A stretch of DNA of 5,100 nucleotides, taken from assembly GCA_028277195.1 (NCBI GenBank), contig JANQGS010000125.1, forward strand, positions 1 through 5,100, written 5' to 3'. How positions within the stretch are numbered: position 1 is the stretch's first letter; each line of letters starts with the position of its first letter. A program made the position numbers and the translations under genes. This stretch comes from Candidatus Gastranaerophilales bacterium (lineage in GTDB: Bacteria > Cyanobacteriota > Vampirovibrionia > Gastranaerophilales > UBA9971). Below, piece by piece: positions 1 to 4,137 of this stretch. The notes beneath the pieces were generated by a model. The model was not told the origin of the DNA. It saw only the letters and a program-made list of their open reading frames with translations, and did no database searches.

Positions 1-50
1 ACCGATTTAAGTTAATTAATTTCATTTTAAGATTACTTATTGAAATCGGT
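1..50. repeat. 8-bp inverted repeat at window edge
   Basis: ACCGATTT at 1-8 is the exact reverse complement of AAATCGGT at 43-50. The right arm lies in the coding part of the transposase scrap (codons for the Tyr-Arg-Phe end); the left arm lies just beyond its stop. The left arm touches the window edge, so the repeat could be longer. It may mark the breakpoint of the IS fragment or be chance in AT-rich DNA. Confidence 0.3.
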
Positions 51-150
51 ATAATGTATAAACCGTTTGCCAGGGTGGATAGTCATTTGGCAAATTCCTC
101 CATTGACAGCCGGTTTTTATTCTATAGCTGATAGCTTCACAAAAAAAAGG
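37..150 (-). pseudogene. IS5-like transposase fragment (N-terminal part)
   Basis: A short minus-strand reading frame contains ISYRIKTGCQWRNLPNDYPP followed by WQTVYTLYRF. This matches the N-terminal (DUF4096-type) region of IS5-family DDE transposases, where a TGCQWR-LP-DFPPWQTVY stretch precedes the catalytic domain. Translation stops straight after RFQ (stop at 37-39), so the DDE catalytic domain is missing, and the expected sequence before the conserved block is absent too. An upstream ATG exists at 289-291, but the residues it would add (KNQKIKIKPNLSL and so on) come from a low-complexity repeat and do not look like protein. Seen: the conserved block. Inferred: a dead, truncated insertion-sequence remnant. 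The family call is fairly sure; the exact IS group is not. Confidence 0.7.
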
Positions 151-167
151 ACAGTTGTTAAACTGTC
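141..167 (-). terminator. Intrinsic terminator candidate
   Basis: Read on the minus strand, GACAGTT-TAAC-AACTGTC forms a 7-bp stem with a 4-nt loop (150-167). One C follows, then eight consecutive T (141-148). The stem has only three G:C pairs, but the hairpin plus T-tract layout is classic for a Rho-independent terminator. It lies about 190 nt downstream of the stress-protein stop codon on the same strand, with no gene between, so it could end that transcript. It could instead be a leftover IS terminus, since it abuts the transposase fragment. Confidence 0.5.
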
Positions 168-195
168 TCGTTCTCCTTAAAACTCTGTTGTAGGA

Positions 196-238
196 TAGGT
201 AAGGTAAGGTAAAGGAAAGGGTAAGGGAAAGGTTGGGT
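196..238 (+). repeat. Degenerate GGTAA / GGGAAA G-rich repeat
   Basis: The plus strand carries imperfect short repeats: AGGTAAGGTAAGGTAAAGG, then AAAGGGTAAGGGAAAGG and TTGGG. Successive G2-G3 runs (for example 214-215, 219-221, 225-227, 231-232, 235-237) are separated by 2-4 bases. The tract is nearly all purine apart from T, non-coding, and unlike the AT-rich DNA around it. It could form a two-tetrad G-quadruplex or expand and contract by slippage; neither is shown. Confidence 0.5.
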
Positions 239-331
239 TTTATTTTTATTTTTTGATTTTTAACTTCTTGTATATATATAAAAACATTCATATATAAAAA
301 ATTGCTATTTTTGATATATTAAGTGAATAAT

Positions 332-351
332 TTATTAATATTTCTTAATAA
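332..351. repeat. AT-only hairpin after the stress-protein gene
   Basis: TTATTAA (332-338) and TTAATAA (345-351) are perfect 7-bp complementary arms around a 6-nt loop. They sit 5 nt past the stress-protein stop codon. The stem has no G:C pair and no clean T-run follows on the minus strand, so it is at best a weak transcript-end structure. Confidence 0.25.
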
Positions 352-356
352 TTACG

Positions 357-1211
357 TCAATCCCTCCTTGTGGGCAGGATAATTACCGGGCAATATGTGT
401 TATCGAGCACCCTCTTGCTTACACTGCCCAGAAGCAGCGAGGAAAAGCCCTCCCTGCCGTGAGTTCCCATAATTACCAGGTCTTTTCCGGGGCTTTGCGA
501 GTATTCAATAATTTTCGTGGCGGGGTCCCCCTCAAGGACTGTTTTTGAGTCTGTTTTTAAGCCCCTTTGGGCCAGTATAAGGGAGGCATTATCAATTATT
601 TCCCTCGCATTTTTCTCCTCAGCCTCTAAAATCCTCCCCAGCCACTCTTTATCTGATGTAATTTCTACCGGAAGGCTCTCTTTGCCCTGTTTGACATATA
701 GTATTTCAATTGTTGAACCCGTAAAATCAAGTATCTCAGGTGCTTTTCTTATTGAATTACGGGAATTTTCCGTCCCGTCCACGGCAAAAAGCACATGTTT
801 TGCAGCTTCCGCAGGTATTATTTTTTCCGTTTTTCTTGCTATAAATACCGGTGTATGGGATTTTGAGACTATTTTCCTGCTCGTGCTTCCAAGCCATTTA
901 ACCCAGAACTCCCGCCTTGAGCCTGTTATGAGCAGGTCGTAATTTCCCTTTTGGGATTGTCTGAGGATTTCCTCAGCCGGCTCTCCTGCCGGGCAAAATG
1001 TTTTTCTGACCCTCAATCCCTTTGTTTCGAGGTATTGCTTTATTTTTTCGAGATTTTCAATTTTATTATGTTTATAAACTTCAACATATTCATAACCTGC
1101 TTCTATGACGCTGATAATATCAGCCTCACAGGCGGGCTCCAGGAACGGCAATGCTTTTTCAAGCGAATACAGGGCCGCGTCGGAAAAATCACTGCAATAG
1201 AGGATTTTCAT
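357..1211 (-). CDS. Tandem-domain universal stress protein (UspA family)
   Basis: A 284-residue cytoplasmic protein made of two UspA domains, roughly residues 1-128 and 136-281. Usp proteins bind ATP or related nucleotides and help cells survive starvation, oxidative or energy stress; their exact activity is usually unknown. The C-terminal domain has an intact nucleotide-binding signature G-2x-G-9x-G-S: G249, G252, then G262-S263, with D145 in the first beta strand (FAVDGTENS). The N-terminal domain keeps D8 (YCSDFSDAA) and G108-S109, but its loop reads GSRREFWVKWLGS: the second glycine is Arg100 and the spacer is short. The first domain is therefore probably a non-binding, structural copy. 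The double-domain length fits the tandem Usp class (about 280-300 residues). The ATG at 1209-1211 begins the expected first beta strand (MKILYCSDFS), though no good Shine-Dalgarno sequence precedes it. The gene is divergent from fabZ and has no clear functional tie to lipid A. Confidence 0.93.
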   Translation of the reverse strand: MKILYCSDFSDAALYSLEKALPFLEPACEADIISVIEAGYEYVEVYKHNKIENLEKIKQYLETKGLRVRKTFCPAGEPAEEILRQSQKGNYDLLITGSRREFWVKWLGSTSRKIVSKSHTPVFIARKTEKIIPAEAAKHVLFAVDGTENSRNSIRKAPEILDFTGSTIEILYVKQGKESLPVEITSDKEWLGRILEAEEKNAREIIDNASLILAQRGLKTDSKTVLEGDPATKIIEYSQSPGKDLVIMGTHGREGFSSLLLGSVSKRVLDNTYCPVIILPTRRD

Positions 1212-1272
1212 AATAACTGCATTAAAAGGTAAAACCCGCCCAAAGTCTATTGTATAACCCGACTATACAGGA

Positions 1273-1293
1273 GCAGGCCCGAGGAGAGCCTGC
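1273..1293. repeat. GC-rich hairpin between the divergent genes
   Basis: GCAGGC (1273-1278) and GCCTGC (1288-1293) are perfect 6-bp arms around a 9-nt loop (CCGAGGAGA). The GC-rich stem stands out in AT-rich DNA. No T-run follows on either strand, so a terminator is unlikely. It lies upstream of the best fabZ -10 box, which fits an operator or dispersed repeat better than a leader attenuator. Confidence 0.35.
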
Positions 1294-1354
1294 GGTGTGT
1301 TATAAAAATTATCTGTATTTATCAAAATTTTTGTTATAACATAGGATACAAAAT

Positions 1355-1362
1355 AAAGGAGG
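1355..1362 (+). promoter_or_regulatory. fabZ ribosome binding site
   Basis: AAAGGAGG ends 8 nt before the ATG at 1371. It is a near-perfect anti-16S match and fixes the fabZ start. None of the other genes here has one as strong, so high translation is likely. Confidence 0.85.
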
Positions 1363-1370
1363 TATAACCA

Positions 1371-1820
1371 ATGACAGAAACCGCAACACAACCCCTTGAA
1401 ATGGACATTACGCAAATAATGGAGCTCATTCCCCACAGGTATCCGTTTTTGCTTGTTGACCGCGTAACCGAGTGCGTTCCGGGCAAATACGTCAGGGGCT
1501 ATAAAAACATAAGCATGAACGAAGCCGTGTTCCAGGGGCATTTCCCCGGCAACCCCATATTCCCGGGCGTGTTAATGGTTGAGGCCCTGGCCCAGATCAG
1601 CGCCGGTATGGTAATGACAATGCCGCAGTATAAGGGAAAGCTGGCATTATTTGCCGGAATTGACGGCGTGAGGTTTAAAAGGGTTGTAAGGCCCGGTGAC
1701 AGGCTGGAATTTTACTCGGAAATACTTAAACTTAAAGGGCCGGTTATAAAAACAAAATGCACTGCCTCGGTGGACGGGGAGCTGGCGGTTGAAGCCGAGC
1801 TAATGTGCGCTATTCAGTAA
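1371..1820 (+). CDS. fabZ: 3-hydroxyacyl-[acyl-carrier-protein] dehydratase FabZ
   Basis: This 149-residue cytosolic hot-dog-fold enzyme removes water from (3R)-3-hydroxyacyl-ACP to give trans-2-enoyl-ACP in type II fatty acid elongation. FabZ signatures are plain: ELIPHRYPFLLVDRV at 18-32, then GHFPGNPIFPG at 56-66 and VLMVEALAQ at 67-75. The catalytic pair is His57 and Glu71 (E. coli His54 and Glu68), so the active site looks intact. Length is normal for the family (about 140-155). The start is set by the strong AAAGGAGG site and aligns with known FabZ starts. In many Gram-negatives fabZ lies directly before lpxA, since both enzymes compete for 3-hydroxyacyl-ACP; here the pair is kept but separated by 421 bases holding a GIY-YIG gene. 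It could be co-transcribed with lpxA by read-through, but the hairpin 8 bases past its stop might reduce this. Confidence 0.97.
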   Translation: MTETATQPLEMDITQIMELIPHRYPFLLVDRVTECVPGKYVRGYKNISMNEAVFQGHFPGNPIFPGVLMVEALAQISAGMVMTMPQYKGKLALFAGIDGVRFKRVVRPGDRLEFYSEILKLKGPVIKTKCTASVDGELAVEAELMCAIQ

Positions 1821-1828
1821 TTCTTTTT

Positions 1829-1860
1829 GTCACCCTGAACTTGATTCAGGGTCTCAAGAG
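1829..1860 (+). repeat. 32-nt palindromic repeat, copy A
   Basis: The layout is GTC, 8-nt arm ACCCTGAA (1832-1839), loop CTTGA (1840-1844), perfect complementary arm TTCAGGGT (1845-1852), then CTCAAGAG (1853-1860). It starts 8 bases after the fabZ stop. Copy B at 2199-2230 has the same architecture on the opposite strand. Such GTCAnnC...CTTGA...CTC palindromes belong to a widely dispersed bacterial class; spurious HSGLDPES-like peptides in databases come from them. No T-run follows, so it is not a standard terminator. Confidence 0.8.
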
Positions 1861-1897
1861 TTCCTAAACTAAGCAGGCAAAACAAATCCTATTAATT

Positions 1898-2272
1898 ATG
1901 AGTAAAAAAGAATATTATACACATATCTTAACAAATAAAACAAATAAAACTCTTTATGTTGGAGTGACAGGAAATTTGTTAAAAAGGATATGGGAACATA
2001 AAAATAAGCTGGTGGAAGGCTTTACTCATAAATATAATCTTAATAAACTTATCTATTTTGAAATTTGTAATGCCCCTGAGGTAGCAATTGCAAGAGAAAA
2101 ACAGTTGAAAAATTGGAAAAGACAATGGAAAATTGACTTAATAAGGAAAATAAATCCTGATTTTAATGATTTAAGTGAAGAATGGTTTGATTCAGCATCT
2201 CAAGAGATTCCGGGTCAAGCCCGGAATGACAAGGAATCTTTATGTTACAACAGGCAATCCACGAAACAGTAA
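1898..2272 (+). CDS. GIY-YIG nuclease-superfamily protein (COG2827-like)
   Basis: A 124-residue small single-domain GIY-YIG protein; the domain spans about residues 5-90. Members of this superfamily cut DNA (UvrC, homing endonucleases), but the role of these stand-alone short proteins is mostly unknown. Visible motifs: the YIG element as LYVGVT (19-24), catalytic Arg30 in LLKRIWEHK, the KLVEGFTHKYN block (37-47), and the metal-binding Glu67 in AIAREKQLKNWKRQWK. In the GIY element (YYTHIL, 6-11) the usual Tyr seems replaced by His9, which may affect catalysis. Residues beyond about 98 (SASQEIPGQARND and after) are encoded by palindrome copy B and leader DNA, so the natural domain likely ends near EEWF (94-97). 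The frame overlaps lpxA by 31 bases in another frame. The gene is markedly richer in A+T than fabZ and lpxA and lacks a clear Shine-Dalgarno sequence. Its position between two core genes, bracketed by repeats, suggests an insertion. Confidence 0.9.
   Translation: MSKKEYYTHILTNKTNKTLYVGVTGNLLKRIWEHKNKLVEGFTHKYNLNKLIYFEICNAPEVAIAREKQLKNWKRQWKIDLIRKINPDFNDLSEEWFDSASQEIPGQARNDKESLCYNRQSTKQ
2199..2230 (-). repeat. 32-nt palindromic repeat, copy B (inverted)
   Basis: Read on the minus strand from 2230: GTC, arm ATTCCGGG (2227-2220), loop CTTGA (2219-2215), perfect arm CCCGGAAT (2214-2207), then CTCTTGAG (2206-2199). Length, loop and flanks match copy A; the stems differ at five positions, each compensated. 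On the plus strand it is translated as Gln-Glu-Ile-Pro-Gly-Gln-Ala-Arg-Asn-Asp in the GIY-YIG tail. It ends right where the lpxA ribosome binding site begins (2231), so the hairpin could affect lpxA translation. Confidence 0.82.
2231..2236 (+). promoter_or_regulatory. lpxA ribosome binding site
   Basis: AAGGAA lies 5 nt before the ATG at 2242 and is the only purine-rich site near the start of the LpxA-like frame. It directly abuts palindrome copy B and lies inside the 3' end of the GIY-YIG frame, so translation of that frame or folding of the hairpin could influence lpxA initiation. Confidence 0.55.
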
Positions 2273-3009
2273 AAATACACCCCCATGCGGTTATCGGCCC
2301 GGAAGTAAAAATAGGGGCAAACAGCGAAATATTCCCGCATACATATCTCGAGTATTGCGAAATAGGCGATAACTGCGCTATATCTCCCGGCGCGGTAATA
2401 GGCACACCCCCGCAGGATATTTCTTATAAAGACGAGCCAACAAAAGTAATTATAGGCAATAACTGCAAAATAAGAGAACACGTAACCATAAACAGGGCTG
2501 CAAATAAAGATGACCTTGTTACTGAAATAGGCAATGACTGCTTTATAATGACAGGTGCGCATATAGCCCATAACTGCAAAATCGGCAATAACGTCATAAT
2601 AGCCAATAATGCGCTGCTGGGGGGGCATGTACTGGTTGAGGACCATGTTTTTATCGGCGGGGCAGTGGTTATGCACCAGTTTGTCAGGGTCGGGGAAATG
2701 GCTATTATAGGCGGGTTCACCGGCACAAGGCAGGACTTGCCCCCGTATGCAAAAATTGACGGCAGGCCCGGCAGGGTAGTAGGCATTAACTCATTGGGCC
2801 TAAAAAGAAGAGGGTTATCTCTTGAAGAGAGAACCCTGGTTAAAAAAGCCTTTAACCTTTTATGGTTTTCCGAGTTAAATACTCAGCAGGCTGTGGGAAG
2901 GATAAAACGGGAACTTCCTGCTAATCAATATATTGAGCATTTGCTTGAGTTTATTAGTACGAGTAAAAGAGGCGTTACTAAGTTATCAGGTAAGGGCGAG
3001 GGGGAGTAA
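2242..3009 (+). CDS. lpxA: Acyl-ACP--UDP-N-acetylglucosamine O-acyltransferase LpxA
   Basis: A 255-residue cytosolic trimeric enzyme that transfers an (R)-3-hydroxyacyl chain from ACP to the 3-OH of UDP-GlcNAc, the first step of lipid A synthesis. Hexapeptide repeats of a left-handed beta helix run from about residue 11 to 165 (AVIGPEVKIGANSEI and onward), followed by a helical C-terminal part from about 188. Key histidines align with E. coli at a constant offset of 15: His107 and catalytic His110 in GAHIAHNC (E. coli 122 and 125), His129 in GGHV (144), and His145 in MHQF (160). Gly158 (IIGGFTG) matches E. coli Gly173, the acyl-chain ruler; glycine there goes with longer (about C14) chains, methionine with C10. 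GLKRRG (186-191) is typical. Length is near the usual 255-265. Neither lpxB nor lpxD follows, unlike many proteobacterial clusters; the next gene is convergent. The enzyme looks functional. Confidence 0.96.
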   Translation: MLQQAIHETVKIHPHAVIGPEVKIGANSEIFPHTYLEYCEIGDNCAISPGAVIGTPPQDISYKDEPTKVIIGNNCKIREHVTINRAANKDDLVTEIGNDCFIMTGAHIAHNCKIGNNVIIANNALLGGHVLVEDHVFIGGAVVMHQFVRVGEMAIIGGFTGTRQDLPPYAKIDGRPGRVVGINSLGLKRRGLSLEERTLVKKAFNLLWFSELNTQQAVGRIKRELPANQYIEHLLEFISTSKRGVTKLSGKGEGE

Positions 3010-3010
3010 A

Positions 3011-3934
3011 TCATGTATACGCCGGCATCATACCCGGCGGCATCATGCCGGGAGGCATCATGCCTGGCATTCTTCCGGGCATTCCAGCTGCACCGGCTAC
3101 TGTTTTGGCAGATTTATGCTTACCATTGGATAAATTAATCAATCGGATGTATTCTTTCCCCTTATCTTCCACTCCAAATACATTCCAGCCAAATATACGA
3201 AGTCCCCCGACGGCAAAATTCCTTCTCATGAAAGTATGTATGTCCTCGTCCGGTGAGATTTTATTAAATTCCTGCAAGATACCATATACAAAATTGTTGT
3301 ATTTAATCCCGTCAAAGCCATCCATTTTTGCTGCGGACTCTATAAATATTTTATCCAAGATTTCGGTACAAGCTCCCCATCCATTTCCGCAGGCAAGCAC
3401 CACCCGGGTTGCAGCGGCAAAATTCTGGGTTTCTACTGCCGCGTCGGCAAAAGATTCTACATGTTTATTGTCTTGCAAGAAAGACAGGCCCATCATCCAG
3501 AAATTCTCTACTCTTTCAATGGCAGCAGTAGGATTTCCTTCTTTTTCTCCCTGGTAGATAATAGCATTCGCTGTTAGAGCGGTGTCTGTATTTAAAATGT
3601 CCGGCAGCTCTTCCTGTCCAGCTCCAAAAAAGAGCTTTTTTGGCAATATGGTTTGATGTTCTAACCGCCTGGAAAAATTTTCCAGTTTTTCAGGGTCTTT
3701 TGCCATCTCAAGATTGGTATTATTATACCAGTTTATCCTCTCGGTTGCCATGGCTGTTCGCCAGCGCTCCCCTACAGGCCCTCGCATAAACATCGTGTTG
3801 CCGTAAACGCCGCCATAACCTCCGCCAAATATTGACCTGGCACCATAAGGGTAAATCTCGGCCAAAGCATATGAGTCTATAGGGCCTATGCCTGTCAAAG
3901 AATCCCGACCATTTCGAAATCTTAATGCTTCCAT
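3011..3934 (-). CDS. Unrecognised protein with Met-Pro-Gly-rich repeat tail
   Basis: I do not recognise this 307-residue protein. It shows no signal peptide or membrane segment, so it is probably cytoplasmic. It begins with a Gly/Tyr-rich stretch (IFGGGYGGVYGN, 35-46), then a mixed, probably helical middle with runs such as RRLEHQTILPKKLFFG (89-104), NFWMMGLSFL (144-153) and FAAATRVVLACGNGWGACTEILDKIF (split around 172-197). A conserved-looking block follows: FAVGGLRIFGWNVFGVED (240-257). The last 24 residues are a flexible tail of GMMPP units (284-304). The start at 3932-3934 is supported by a purine-rich GGAAGGAAAG site (3941-3950) six bases upstream. Its stop lies one base from the lpxA stop on the other strand. 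Frame length, the good start and a promoter-like sequence upstream argue that it is real. Alternatives include a structural or secreted-complex subunit; nothing here decides. Confidence 0.75.
   Translation of the reverse strand: MEALRFRNGRDSLTGIGPIDSYALAEIYPYGARSIFGGGYGGVYGNTMFMRGPVGERWRTAMATERINWYNNTNLEMAKDPEKLENFSRRLEHQTILPKKLFFGAGQEELPDILNTDTALTANAIIYQGEKEGNPTAAIERVENFWMMGLSFLQDNKHVESFADAAVETQNFAAATRVVLACGNGWGACTEILDKIFIESAAKMDGFDGIKYNNFVYGILQEFNKISPDEDIHTFMRRNFAVGGLRIFGWNVFGVEDKGKEYIRLINLSNGKHKSAKTVAGAAGMPGRMPGMMPPGMMPPGMMPAYT
3024..3068 (-). repeat. Three 15-bp tandem repeats coding GMMPP
   Basis: On the plus strand GGCATCATnCCnGGn occurs three times in register (3024-3038, 3039-3053, 3054-3068), followed by diverged units to about 3085. 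Read on the minus strand they give the GMMPP-type units at the end of the unrecognised protein. Each unit contains the near-palindrome GGCATCATGCC, so nested hairpins such as CCCGGC/GCCGGG (3033-3038 and 3047-3052) are possible at the lpxA convergent junction. Copy number could vary without shifting frame, since 15 is a multiple of 3. Confidence 0.75.
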
Positions 3935-3940
3935 TCCAAA

Positions 3941-3950
3941 CTTTCCTTCC
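3941..3950 (-). promoter_or_regulatory. Ribosome binding site of the Met-Pro-Gly-tail protein
   Basis: GGAAGGAAAG on the minus strand lies six bases before the ATG at 3932-3934 and supports that start over later in-frame methionines. Confidence 0.6.
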
Positions 3951-3976
3951 CAATTTTTAATCTAAACCACAGTTTG

Positions 3977-3998
3977 TTTACTTACTTTACTTACTTCC
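3977..3998. repeat. Imperfect tetranucleotide (TTAC/GTAA) repeat
   Basis: TTTACTTACTTTACTTACTT on the plus strand is two pairs of TTAC/ACTT units with one extra T between them. On the minus strand it is AAGT/GTAA repeats at the predicted leader start of the gene at 3011-3934. Tetranucleotide runs of this kind can slip during replication; only about four units are present here. Confidence 0.45.
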
Positions 3999-3999
3999 A

Positions 4000-4027
4000 A
4001 TAATATAAAAACTTTTTATTTTGAAAA
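4000..4027 (-). promoter_or_regulatory. Sigma-70-like promoter candidate for the Met-Pro-Gly-tail gene
   Basis: On the minus strand TTTTCA (4027-4022, 4/6 match to -35) is 16 bases from TATTAT (4005-4000, 5/6 match to -10). A transcript would start near 3993 and have a leader of about 60 nt with the AAGT repeat at its very start. The DNA is AT-rich, so chance matches are easy; confidence is modest. Confidence 0.35.
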
Positions 4028-4066
4028 ATTGCTTTTTTGAAACATTTCTTTACATTGCAATTAAAC

Positions 4067-4102
4067 GATAACAGGTCAGCCCCTACCCCTTTTACTGTTA
4101 TC
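4067..4102. repeat. Inverted repeat with a GC-rich 20-nt loop
   Basis: GATAACAG (4067-4074) and CTGTTATC (4095-4102) are perfect 8-bp arms. The loop (minus strand TAAAAGGGGTAGGGGCTGAC) is strikingly G-rich in otherwise AT-rich DNA. The GTAGGGGC-GACC motif resembles one half of a dispersed palindrome class known from other bacteria. It may be a decayed mobile repeat or an operator upstream of the gene at 3011-3934. Confidence 0.45.
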
Positions 4103-4137
4103 ATCATTCTCTTGTATATTTCTCTGGAATTATCCTT

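Larger units (their letters stand above)
1212..1370. promoter_or_regulatory. Divergent control region between usp and fabZ
   Basis: These 159 bases separate two divergent genes and must hold both start signals. Toward fabZ, TATAAC (1335-1340) is a 5/6 match to a -10 box; no convincing -35 lies 16-18 bases before it. A weaker alternative, TTATCA (1319-1324) with 17 bases to TAGGAT (1342-1347), would leave almost no leader. Toward the stress gene (minus), TACAAT (plus-strand ATTGTA, 1249-1254) is a 5/6 -10 match, again without a good -35. The presence of promoters is inferred from the divergent layout; the exact boxes are weak. Confidence 0.4.

Noticed and set aside
517..1232. Plus-strand frames opposite the stress-protein gene
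   Set aside because: They are antisense shadows of a clear UspA-family gene, without family motifs or ribosome binding sites.
1829..1860. Palindrome A as the fabZ intrinsic terminator
   Set aside because: The hairpin is followed by CTCAAGAGTTCC, not a T-run, on the plus strand.
1829..2230. CRISPR-like repeats
   Set aside because: There are only two copies, in opposite orientation and separated by a gene, with no spacer array or cas gene.
2163..2405. Minus-strand frame with CHSGLDPES near its end
   Set aside because: The HSGLDPES peptide is the translation of palindrome copy B. The rest is antisense to lpxA and has no start signal.
2245..2786. Two minus-strand frames opposite lpxA
   Set aside because: The hexapeptide-repeat codons of lpxA leave open antisense frames; the products are low-complexity and unlike known proteins.
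3045..3557. Plus-strand frame opposite the Met-Pro-Gly-tail gene, beginning MPGGIMPGILPGI
   Set aside because: The minus-strand frame is longer, has a better ribosome binding site and a promoter-like sequence. The plus frame begins inside the 15-bp repeats, which are near-palindromic and so give MPG on both strands.
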